From Planctomycetota bacterium (GTDB taxonomy: Bacteria > Planctomycetota > Planctomycetia > Pirellulales > Pirellulaceae): a stretch of 64,000 nt of DNA. Below the pieces are notes generated by a model. That model did no database searches, was not told the origin of the DNA, and saw only the letters and a list, made by a program, of their open reading frames with translations. This document shows, in pieces, positions 16,363 through 24,740 of the stretch. Within the stretch, counting starts at the first letter, position 1. Each line of letters opens with the position of its first letter. The position numbers were made by a program, and so were the translations under genes. The stretch is from positions 62,001-126,000 of the forward strand of contig JABAAE010000005.1 of assembly GCA_014238905.1 (NCBI GenBank). Reading direction: 5' to 3'.

Positions 16363-17553
16363 TTAGGAATCATCCCGGCCACGTCGTGGTCGACCTCGCC
16401 GTTTTTGTGGTTTAGCCACCCGTTCCATGTTTGCTTCGACAACAGGCCGGATCGCTTCTTCCCAGGTCGGGAATTTTGGTTCCGGACGATTTTCATCCCT
16501 GCGACGGACTTTGTCGTCGGACCCGTCCGATTCACGCTTGGTGCGTCGACGACTGTTTTTGGATTGATTTAAGTCAGCATCGTTTGTGGAGTCATCTTGA
16601 TGATCTCTTTCACTTCTTCTGGTCTCAGCAAAATTGTCTCGAGATGAACTACTGCGGCGATTTGAATTGCTGTCACCGGCATCGGACTGATTTCGAGATC
16701 GTCGGCTCCCCCTCGTTGGTGATCGGTCCTGCTCTGGGCTCCTCTCTGAGGAAACGCTGCGGGCAGAGTCACGACCCCGTCCAGAGTCACGGTCACGTCC
16801 AGAGTCACGATCCCGTCCAGAGTCACGATCCCGTCCAGAGTCACGATCCCGTCCAGAGACACGACCCTGTCCAGAGTCACGACCCCGTCCAGAGTCACGA
16901 TCGCGTTCGGAACTCCGGGAAGAGGAAGATCTTCGAGGACGCGGTCGTTCCGATCGTGAAACGGATTGGGGCCGGTCCGAATCGGCTTGGTCGCCGGATT
17001 CTTCCTGTTGGGAATTCTCCTCACCATCGAAGTCGTCGGCCTCAGCCGAGGCCGTTTCCTGGATTTCGGTCTCGGCAGTGACCTCCTCCTCTTTCTCACG
17101 TTCTAGTTCTTCTTTTAATTCTTCGATGACAGCTCGCCGCCGTCTTCTTGCTTTGCGTCGCCGTCGTGGCCGATCATCGTCCTCTTCGGTAAGGTCCTGA
17201 AGATCGAATTCTACCGTTTCTATTCCGTCCTCGCCGACGGTCGTGGTTGTTTCGGCTGGCTGAGGCGGTTCCGCAGGGGCAGCGGTACTTTGTTGGTCTG
17301 CCTTCGCGTCGGCAGTTTCTTCCGGCTTGTCATTGGCCTCAAAAAAATCCGTGATTGATCCCACTTCGCCGGAGGTCTCTTCGGGTTCGCTGGGGGTGCC
17401 GTTGTTCGAAAGATCAGGCGTCGCGGAGTCGTCCTCTACTAAATCAAGAGATTCTTCGATGGCGTCTTCCCGGGAACCGGAGTCTGACTCATCGGTTTCA
17501 AAACCGAACTGTCGGGCCAAATTATCCCAATTGTCTTCGAATTCTTTAGGCAT
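16363..17553 (-). CDS. Highly charged low-complexity protein with hexapeptide repeats
   Basis: 396 aa, almost wholly disordered. Acidic N-terminus (1-130), a basic tract [13 protein letters not shown], an acidic/Glu-rich part, then Ser/Arg/Asp-rich repeats of DSGRDR type (8 units of 18 bp) and a short C-terminal conserved-looking module [19 protein letters not shown] followed by [10 protein letters not shown], an AT-hook-like basic tail. The two anchors, an N-terminal [10 protein letters not shown] and the C-terminal module, look constrained, whereas the middle does not. RNA or DNA binding is plausible. It precedes an unrelated gene and follows rnc on the same strand after a 151-base gap, so an RNA-related role is possible. 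Confidence 0.75.
   Translation of the reverse strand: MPKEFEDNWDNLARQFGFETDESDSGSREDAIEESLDLVEDDSATPDLSNNGTPSEPEETSGEVGSITDFFEANDKPEETADAKADQQSTAAPAEPPQPAETTTTVGEDGIETVEFDLQDLTEEDDDRPRRRRKARRRRRAVIEELKEELEREKEEEVTAETEIQETASAEADDFDGEENSQQEESGDQADSDRPQSVSRSERPRPRRSSSSRSSERDRDSGRGRDSGQGRVSGRDRDSGRDRDSGRDRDSGRDRDSGRGRDSARSVSSERSPEQDRSPTRGSRRSRNQSDAGDSNSNRRSSSSRDNFAETRRSERDHQDDSTNDADLNQSKNSRRRTKRESDGSDDKVRRRDENRPEPKFPTWEEAIRPVVEANMERVAKPQKRRGRPRRGRDDS
16763..16906. repeat. 18-bp in-frame tandem array, eight copies
   Basis: Eight copies of ccagagtcacgatcccgt with few substitutions; on the coding strand they give (T/D)SGRDR-type hexapeptides in the charged protein. Period 18 keeps the frame. The most homogeneous stretch (16799-16852) is three identical units, suggesting recent expansion. 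Confidence 0.93.
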
Positions 17554-17704
17554 TATCTAGATTTCATATTAAAAACGGTTGGCGAACTCGCCATGTGAGA
17601 GGAATCAATATACGGTTTTTTCTCCTGAGGCAAAAGGAGAATTGCGGTTTGAGGAGGCACAGCAAGCCGATTATTTTGACTTCTGCATGATGAGAGCATC
17701 GAAA

Positions 17705-18418
17705 TCAGTCAATTTGTTGAAAATGCCGGAGGGCGTTTTGGGCCGCTTTTTGTTCGGCTTCCTTTTTGTTTCGCCCCCAAGCGCTTTGGTGAACATGGTC
17801 GTCAACGACAGCTGCCACTTGAAAAGACTTGCTGTGATCCGGTCCTGATTCAGTCAAAACGATGTAATTCGGCGGCATTCCAAATTCTTTTTGAGTAAAT
17901 TGCTGGAGGAGGCTCTTGAAGTTCTCCTTGGTTCCGGAATGAAAGGCCAGCTGGATTTCCGGCTCGATATAACGAAGAACGAACGTCTGGGTGGCATCAT
18001 ACCCGCCATCAAGGAAAACAGCTGCGATCAAGGATTCAAAAACATTTGCCAGTAATGAATCCGGAAGGTCTTTTTTGACGCTGAACGCTTTACCAAGTAC
18101 CAGGAGGTTGGTGAGACCAATCTTTTGACTGATCCTGGTACAGGTGCTTCGACTGACGACGACCGATTTCAACTTTGTTAAATCGCCCTCCTGATAATCC
18201 GGGAAATCCCGATAAAGTTTATCACAGACGATAAAACCGAGGATGGAGTCACCGAGAAACTCTAACCTTTCATTGGAGTCAGCCCGAGAATCTGCACCTG
18301 AGGAATGGGTAAGCGCGGATTGCAGTAACGATCGATTGTTAAACCGATAACCAATTTTTTCTTCGCATTGATTGAGCTTTTCTTCAATGCTTGGAGGATG
18401 ATCGTCAGTTGGTGTCAT
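17705..18418 (-). CDS. rnc: Ribonuclease III
   Basis: 237 aa. The catalytic signature NERLEFLGDS lies at residues 49-58 with the metal-binding Glu and Asp, and the second acidic site is in NVFESLIAAVFLDGG. A double-stranded RNA-binding domain occupies the last ~70 residues (FKSLLQQFTQKEFGMPPNY ... KKEAEQKAAQNAL). It acts as a homodimer in rRNA and mRNA processing. The length is normal. Its stop is followed by a 151-base gap to the charged low-complexity gene on the same strand. Confidence 0.97.
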   Translation of the reverse strand: MTPTDDHPPSIEEKLNQCEEKIGYRFNNRSLLQSALTHSSGADSRADSNERLEFLGDSILGFIVCDKLYRDFPDYQEGDLTKLKSVVVSRSTCTRISQKIGLTNLLVLGKAFSVKKDLPDSLLANVFESLIAAVFLDGGYDATQTFVLRYIEPEIQLAFHSGTKENFKSLLQQFTQKEFGMPPNYIVLTESGPDHSKSFQVAAVVDDHVHQSAWGRNKKEAEQKAAQNALRHFQQID

Positions 18419-18494
18419 CTGTTTCGACCATGAAAAAAACGGAAAACAGTTGGGCCAATAAGGAAAAACAAGGGTGGAAAACCAATTCGGACCA

Positions 18495-21400
18495 TCACAG
18501 GTTCTTGGTGAAAAAATCGGTCATCAATTGCCGCAGATGTCGCATTGGATTAGGTGTTCTTATTCCGTGACGGTTTTTGGGATAGATCATCAGATCAAAT
18601 TCTTTGCCGGCCTCCTGCAAGGCGTGAATCAATTGATAAGTGTTGCTGATATGAACGTTGTCATCCTGGGTGCCATGTATCAAAAGTAATCGGCCGTGAA
18701 GATTGCCGGCAGCGTTGATGACGGATGAATCCTGATATCCCTTTTTATTTTCGGCCGGCAGACCCATGTACCGTTCTGTATAAATGGAATCATAGTTCCT
18801 CCAATCTGTCACCGGTGCTCCGGAAATCCCTGCCTTAAACGACTTGCTGTGGGTCATTGCGTAACCGGTCATATAGCCACCGTAGCTCCATCCCCAAATT
18901 CCGATACGATCGGCATCGACGCCCTCCTGTTTTTTCAGCCAGGTGAGACTGTCTTCAATATCAGCGAGTTCTCTGCGTCCCAAATCCTGATAGATCGGAT
19001 AGGTCTTATCAAGTCCGCGGTAAGTGGCACTTCGATTGTCACACATCCAAATGATGAATCCTCGCTGGGCCATCATTTGGTGCCACAGATAGGACTGTCC
19101 GCCCCAACGCTTTCTTACCCGCGGTGCCTGAGGTCCTGCATAGACGTGCATGATGACCGGATACTTCTTGGAGTCATCAAAATCCGGGGGGTAGATAATC
19201 ATGGCGTCCATCTGATCGCCGTCACGTGTTGGAACCCTGTGATACTGTGGCGCGACAATATCAAAGTAATCGAGATGATCGACCAGGTTCGGGCGAATGA
19301 AACGCATGAACGTTCCATCGGATCGCATTAACGCCGTTTGAGACGGGGTCCCGGTTTGACTGCGAGTATCAAAAAAATACCGGAGGTCGGGACTGAATTC
19401 TATAGAATGATTGAATTGGGGCCGGGTTATCATTACGGGGTCTCCGGTATCTCCCAAACGATACAACTGGATTTTGGTGGCATCGGTGGCCATGGCGGCG
19501 GTGAAATAAACTGCGTCCTCGCTCAATCCCTCAAAAGAGCGTACTTCGAGGGCGTCATCCTTGCGCTGAGTTTTTCCCTTTCCGTTTTCGACCAATGCTC
19601 CGTCATTTCGGTAAGTGGCAATGTGTCGCTTTCCCCCACGATGAGTAAACCAGATAAATTCTTTTGAATTGACATTTTGCCAAACTGGATTCCCGGGTGA
19701 TCTCAGCCAACCCTGAGGAGACGTTTCTTCAACAACCACCTGAGAACTTGGATCCCCAGGCGCCCACTTCACCAATTTAATAACATTCTGAATCCGGTTT
19801 TGTATTTGGAAAAAGACCTCGTTGGAAGGGCTCCAACAGACCTGCGATATTAACGGGGTTTCAAACCCAAGCGGCTCCAGATTCAACTTTTTCCCGTCAA
19901 TGCAAATGCCAACCACAGGATTAGGATCGCCAGCTTTGGGGTAAGGATAAACCTCATGCGTTTGTCTGACCGGGATATGGTCTGTCACGCGGTATCGATT
20001 GACAGAGGATTGATCGAGTGTCAGGTAGGCTATGTTTTTTGAGTTTGGAGACCACCAAAACCCTTTGAAATTGCCACGGCCAAATAATTCTTCCTGATAG
20101 ACCCAGTCCAGTTTTCCATTCAAGCGATTTTCATTGCCATCGGTGGTGACTCGTAGAACCTTACCGGTTTCCAAATCTATCCGGTAAAGATCGTTATTCT
20201 TGATAAAGGCTAATTGTTTCTGGTCAGGGCTGGGGGTAACCCATTCTTCGGGAATTGGATCTGATGTCAGTTGTCGTGCCAGATCGTCTGTCCGATGAAC
20301 CCAATAAAGATCGTTTTGACTGTTGAAAACCACTGCATCGATCAGATTAATTCGTTTGCCTTGCAAAATAAGTTTTACTTTGTTGGAACGAAGACCGCTT
20401 TTCAAAAGCCGGCTGCTGGCAAATTGGGGAGACAGTTCAAAAGCATTCAATTTCCCGGTTTCGGCATCGACGGCGACCTCTCGCCCGTTCCAACTGGTCT
20501 TGTATTGGTGTTGATCGATCCATTTTAATTCGGTGGGCGGCTGGCCGCCAAAAGGGATTTTCTGCCGGTCACCGGATCCGTTTGCGCCATATATTTTCGC
20601 CAACGTCAATTTTGCCTTGGCGATTGCTTGAGAGACCTCCACCAGCGGAAGGCGGGTGGCCGTCGAAAGCAAAGTGACTGGGTGGTTGAGACCAACATCG
20701 ATGGATCCATCAAAAAAATTCCATGTAGAAAACCCGTCATCGGACTGTGGTTCGAGCAGATAACCGGCCAGTCGACCAAGGGGTTGGTCGGTAGGTACGA
20801 AATAGTCACCTTGGTTCAGGTTTGCCTCTTTGGTTTCCCATTTCCCATCGAGCGTCACCATTTGATGGCCCTGAAAACTCGTGGGAGATCGATCATACTT
20901 GGTAATAGAAAAGTGATCGACCTTCGTTTGGTGGGTGGCTGTTAAAGAAAACACCTTGATGCCGTGCATCAAAAGCCGGTCAACGACACGCCCCTCCTGA
21001 TCGGAAAGAACGTAACCAAAGGGAAACGTTTTCGACTGCGTGGCAGCGTAGTCACCAAAAAACAAGACGTCATGGTCTTTGGGTGTGTCACTGCTTCCAT
21101 CGTATCCCTTGAGCTTGAATTTTTCTTTAAAAGGACGGACTTCGGCGCCTAGGGACAATTGAGCCTTGGTAGAGTTATGTCGGCTTTGTTGTTGGATCCC
21201 ATCTAAAAGTTGGATCACTTTGATACGATGGTCATCGACGTAGTCAAGGCACTGCGTCACGAAAGCGGCGGTGGCTTGGATCCGTTCCTTGTAGGAAATA
21301 TAGGAGTAGGCCTCGGAGAGAATCGAAAGGCGTCCACGAAGCCCAACGTATTCGGTGCTGTATCTGGGCTGGTGCCCGTAGGTTTTCCACGCCAATTGAT

Positions 21401-22199
21401 CTCGACTGAAATTCCCATAATAAAACGTTGAAATCCCCTTTTTCTCCAAATCACGGGTAATCGCTGGCATCATGTCGTTGCGTAAGAACTTCTTAAGTGC
21501 TGCGGGCGCTGTTGGATTATGGGGAACATCGTAGGTGAGTTGATACCTGTGCCGAGATCCATTGGTGGTATGGCAATCAATAAACAAATGAGGGTTCAGT
21601 TTGTCAATTAAACCGACTAGCGATCGGCCTTCGGGAGAATCGATTTTGACGAAATCACGATTGAGATCGAGTTGTTGTGAATTTTCCCGAAGCCCCATTC
21701 CTGCTGCGGGTCCCATTTGGCCGCGGCGGTGGATTTCGTTGCGACCAATCCTGTCATTCCCGTCGGCGTTGTAGTTGGGAAGAAAAACAACGACCATATT
21801 ATCGAGCCAACGATGATCTGAATGTTGGGCCAATTCACGCATCAAGATCAGAAGTCCTTCTTTGCCGGCACATTCACCCGAATGAATATTTCCCAACAAC
21901 AACACCCTCAGTCGTGGATCATCGTGGTTACCCAATTGGTAGGGGGCCTTGGCCACGATAGTGGCCAACATCGAACGGCCATTAACGGTCAACCCGATTT
22001 CTTGATTGGTGACTTGGGGCGATAATTCTGCCAACGTTTCCTGGAATTCGATCACTTCCGCATGGGTAGATGTTGCGGTGAAATCACTTTTTTCGGCAAT
22101 GGTTTGGATTTCATTCCAATCCTGAGCGGATCCAACAGAGAATCCTCCAAAAAGAACTTGGCTGACGAAAAAGATAGCCATCGGGGAGCGTGTTTTCAT
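18495..22199 (-). CDS. Secreted M14 carboxypeptidase / DPP-IV (S9B) fusion
   Basis: 1234 aa with a signal peptide (cleavage near GSA-QD). Residues ~40-330 are an M14 zinc carboxypeptidase: ligands His106 and Glu109 in NIHSGECAG, His210 in IDCHTTNG, and catalytic Glu296 in ILSEAYSY. A ~200-residue linker domain follows. Residues ~560-1234 are a dipeptidyl-peptidase IV: beta-propeller with the Glu-Glu motif in DWVYQEELFG, then an alpha/beta hydrolase with Ser1105 (GWSYGG), Asp1179 (HGTQDDNVH) and His1211 (KNRHGI). The Ser-Asp-His spacing (74, 32) is close to that of human DPP4. Both active sites look intact. The product should degrade peptides from both ends outside the cytoplasm. No operon partners. 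Confidence 0.9.
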   Translation of the reverse strand: MKTRSPMAIFFVSQVLFGGFSVGSAQDWNEIQTIAEKSDFTATSTHAEVIEFQETLAELSPQVTNQEIGLTVNGRSMLATIVAKAPYQLGNHDDPRLRVLLLGNIHSGECAGKEGLLILMRELAQHSDHRWLDNMVVVFLPNYNADGNDRIGRNEIHRRGQMGPAAGMGLRENSQQLDLNRDFVKIDSPEGRSLVGLIDKLNPHLFIDCHTTNGSRHRYQLTYDVPHNPTAPAALKKFLRNDMMPAITRDLEKKGISTFYYGNFSRDQLAWKTYGHQPRYSTEYVGLRGRLSILSEAYSYISYKERIQATAAFVTQCLDYVDDHRIKVIQLLDGIQQQSRHNSTKAQLSLGAEVRPFKEKFKLKGYDGSSDTPKDHDVLFFGDYAATQSKTFPFGYVLSDQEGRVVDRLLMHGIKVFSLTATHQTKVDHFSITKYDRSPTSFQGHQMVTLDGKWETKEANLNQGDYFVPTDQPLGRLAGYLLEPQSDDGFSTWNFFDGSIDVGLNHPVTLLSTATRLPLVEVSQAIAKAKLTLAKIYGANGSGDRQKIPFGGQPPTELKWIDQHQYKTSWNGREVAVDAETGKLNAFELSPQFASSRLLKSGLRSNKVKLILQGKRINLIDAVVFNSQNDLYWVHRTDDLARQLTSDPIPEEWVTPSPDQKQLAFIKNNDLYRIDLETGKVLRVTTDGNENRLNGKLDWVYQEELFGRGNFKGFWWSPNSKNIAYLTLDQSSVNRYRVTDHIPVRQTHEVYPYPKAGDPNPVVGICIDGKKLNLEPLGFETPLISQVCWSPSNEVFFQIQNRIQNVIKLVKWAPGDPSSQVVVEETSPQGWLRSPGNPVWQNVNSKEFIWFTHRGGKRHIATYRNDGALVENGKGKTQRKDDALEVRSFEGLSEDAVYFTAAMATDATKIQLYRLGDTGDPVMITRPQFNHSIEFSPDLRYFFDTRSQTGTPSQTALMRSDGTFMRFIRPNLVDHLDYFDIVAPQYHRVPTRDGDQMDAMIIYPPDFDDSKKYPVIMHVYAGPQAPRVRKRWGGQSYLWHQMMAQRGFIIWMCDNRSATYRGLDKTYPIYQDLGRRELADIEDSLTWLKKQEGVDADRIGIWGWSYGGYMTGYAMTHSKSFKAGISGAPVTDWRNYDSIYTERYMGLPAENKKGYQDSSVINAAGNLHGRLLLIHGTQDDNVHISNTYQLIHALQEAGKEFDLMIYPKNRHGIRTPNPMRHLRQLMTDFFTKNL

Positions 22200-22554
22200 T
22201 TGAAATCAGTGTGAAATCTAAATACGGATCGGTTTGGAGCTGGGGCAGGGGTGGATTGGAAAACAATTCGTTTTCCAATGGCCTATTAGAACCTATTTTA
22301 CACTAAAACAGAAAAGCTCAGGGGTTGGTCGGCCTGCAAGAGGATCAACCCCGTTTCGGCACACCGCAGGAATCCCCATGGATCATCAAGGATGTGATAG
22401 GACAACCGCGGTGGAGCCTGGGACGGCTGGTTTTATTTGTCCACCACACCCGAATAGGATTAGCCCCGTTCTAGCTGCCGGGGTCTCGACCGTCCAGCGT
22501 TGTTATAATGTCCAGAGAAGCCGAGGGATTGTGTGCACAGCAGAACCTGCTGGG
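22200..22554. other. Intergenic region upstream of the peptidase fusion
   Basis: 355 bases between two minus-strand genes. It should contain the promoter of the fusion gene. No repeat, RNA structure or clear promoter consensus was recognised. Confidence 0.5.
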
Positions 22555-23706
22555 TTAACGATCATAAAGGCGAAAAGCCTCCAGCACCTTTTTTCGATGT
22601 TTATTGCCGAAAACTAAAACCAGTAATTGAGTCATGATCTCCCGATCGTCGCTGGTTAGAAAAGACTCCCCCCCACCCGCCTTGGCTATCTCGTTAAACT
22701 CCGAAAGGGGACTGGGTCGGCGGCAGGTCACCGTACTGATAATTCCCTGTTGCTGCTGGGAAAAATTTGAGGCGATGTCCAGGCATTCGCTCTGGTCGCC
22801 GGCGTGGGGGGGTTGGTCGCCGAAAACGAGAATGACTTTTCTGGCGCGGCGGCGAAATGTGTTCTCGTCGGTAGCCCATTTTAAACCATCGAGGACTGCT
22901 TCCGGTGCATCGCCACCCCCGCCGGCATTGATGGTGCTTAAAAAACTGATGATTTCGTTCAGATTGTTAGTTAGTGGAGTTCCCTTGACCACGTACTCCT
23001 CCAGTTGACCTCGATCCCGGTAGGTACAGATGCTGATACGTGTTTTGGGGATTAACTTGAGAAGGGTGCTACCGATTCGCCGGATCTTGTTTTTGACCAC
23101 ACTGATTTCGCCCCCCATGCTACCGGTGCTGTCAAAGGTAATGACGATATCAAGTCCGTCGCGTTTGAGACGTTTGATTAACCCATTGAAGTCTTCTCCA
23201 CCGCCGGAGGTGCTGGAAGATCGGAGTGATTTTTCGTTAAAGCTGCCAGAAGAAGAGGGCGATAGACTGGTGGCGTCAATTTGAACTAAGGTGTCGTTCA
23301 GACTTTCTTCGACCGGTGTGTCAGTCAGGGGATCAACTTCGGTTTCCATTTCCTCGGCAGTTGTCTCTTGTTCAAGGTCCAAATCTTCATTTTGATTTTC
23401 ATTTAACTTTTCACCCACCAGCTCGCCGATCATGACATCGTATGATTCGCCGACGCCACGACTCCCTTTAGTCCAGGGGATAATGGCAATCAAAATAAGG
23501 AAAATCAAATGCAGGGCGATCGAACCCAAACCGGAAATCGAATTTTCCATCCAGGAGACCGGTTTTTCTTTTTCGTCGGTTTGCTCCTCGGCGTTTCCCC
23601 GTGGGAATTCAAGGACTTCCGAGCAGTTAGGGCAGCGTCCTTTTCCCCCTAATTGTTCACTGGTGATCGTGAAATCGGTTCCGCAGTGAATACACGAGAG
23701 TTTCAT
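22555..23706 (-). CDS. Zinc-ribbon, membrane-anchored VWA-domain protein
   Basis: 383 aa from ATG at 23706, which has GGAG eight bases upstream; the frame extending to 23739 has no such site. An N-terminal zinc ribbon (Cys5, Cys8, Cys25, Cys28) of the type planctomycetes attach to many proteins is followed by one membrane helix (IALHLIFLILIAIIPW, ~63-78), an acidic disordered linker, and a von Willebrand A domain from ~185. The MIDAS motif is FDSTGSM (Asp192, Thr194, Ser196), followed by GGGGDAPEAVLDGL. Probably metal-dependent protein binding at the envelope. Partner unknown. Confidence 0.87.
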   Translation of the reverse strand: MKLSCIHCGTDFTITSEQLGGKGRCPNCSEVLEFPRGNAEEQTDEKEKPVSWMENSISGLGSIALHLIFLILIAIIPWTKGSRGVGESYDVMIGELVGEKLNENQNEDLDLEQETTAEEMETEVDPLTDTPVEESLNDTLVQIDATSLSPSSSGSFNEKSLRSSSTSGGGEDFNGLIKRLKRDGLDIVITFDSTGSMGGEISVVKNKIRRIGSTLLKLIPKTRISICTYRDRGQLEEYVVKGTPLTNNLNEIISFLSTINAGGGGDAPEAVLDGLKWATDENTFRRRARKVILVFGDQPPHAGDQSECLDIASNFSQQQQGIISTVTCRRPSPLSEFNEIAKAGGGESFLTSDDREIMTQLLVLVFGNKHRKKVLEAFRLYDR

Positions 23707-23905
23707 GAAAATATCTCCAACGGAATTCCCTTCGAACAATCACCATAGATTTTAGAGTAAGGGAAATAGCGAGTTTTCTGATCTATGATGCCATTGTCGC
23801 TCTCAGGAGGCAAAATTGTCAATAAAACATCCCCCTCTGCTATTGGCTAACCGATGTTTCCCTGAAAAAAGAGCCTGCCGCCGGTAATTCCATTAGAATA
23901 CGGGC

Positions 23906-24448
23906 ATGTCAGGATTAATTCAGCGGGCATCTCGGTTTGCCCTTACAGCGCACCAAAGTATTGATCAACGGAGGAAATATTCCAACGAACCCTATATCGT
24001 GCATCCTCGTGCGGTGGCTCGGCTCGTTTCAACGGTGACCGATGACCAAGCGATGATTTCGGCGGCTTGGCTTCACGACGTGGTAGAGGACACCCCGGTC
24101 ACTATAGGTGAGATTGAAAGTGAATTTGGGGCAGATGTAGCCGCTCTGGTGGATGATTTGACCGATGTTTCATGCCGCTCAGACGGAAACCGCTCCAGTC
24201 GGTTAGCCAAGGATCGGCAACACACTTCCGCTGCTTCACCCCGTGCCAAGACGGTAAAACTCGCCGATGTGATTGACAATTTAGGTGGTGTAGTGGAGGC
24301 GGACCTTGATTTCGCCAGAAAGTTCGTTCGGGAGCGCGAGGCGTTAATCGGCGTGCTGGGTGAAGGGGATCCGACACTTCTCGCCATGGCGATTGAAACG
24401 ATTGAGGAATGCCACAGAAAAATTGCCAACAGGAATTCTGTATCCTGA
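23906..24448 (+). CDS. Stand-alone HD-domain hydrolase (SpoT/MESH1-like)
   Basis: 180 aa. It resembles the hydrolase half of RelA/SpoT proteins: AHQ near 16, YIVHPRAVA (His33), WLHDVVEDT (His57-Asp58, Glu61-Asp62) and VKLADVIDNL with a further metal-site Asp. There is no synthetase, TGS or ACT domain, so it matches the small alarmone hydrolase/MESH1 size class. Likely activity is manganese-dependent removal of pyrophosphate from (p)ppGpp or a related nucleotide; inference from family only. Monocistronic. Confidence 0.82.
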   Translation: MSGLIQRASRFALTAHQSIDQRRKYSNEPYIVHPRAVARLVSTVTDDQAMISAAWLHDVVEDTPVTIGEIESEFGADVAALVDDLTDVSCRSDGNRSSRLAKDRQHTSAASPRAKTVKLADVIDNLGGVVEADLDFARKFVREREALIGVLGEGDPTLLAMAIETIEECHRKIANRNSVS

Positions 24449-24740
24449 CCCTGATAGGGATGGGGGGCATGTGATGGGTGGTCGGTGGAACCGTCTCGGA
24501 GAAAACGTTGCAGTTGACCGCATGTTCTTTTCTGGCTGATCGGTCACAAAGCGGTTTAAATTTTCGCTCCAAATGGGAAACCCTAAGAGAACATTGCTAT
24601 CGAGTTGATCCCCACCCGTATCCCGTCATTAAGCCGCGGTTGGGTCAAACTGAAAATCCATGGACGGTCAATGGAATCAGGGGAACGAATCAGTTAACGT
24701 AGTTCAAGTTGTTTCTTACCGGTTTTCTAGACGATCTCAT

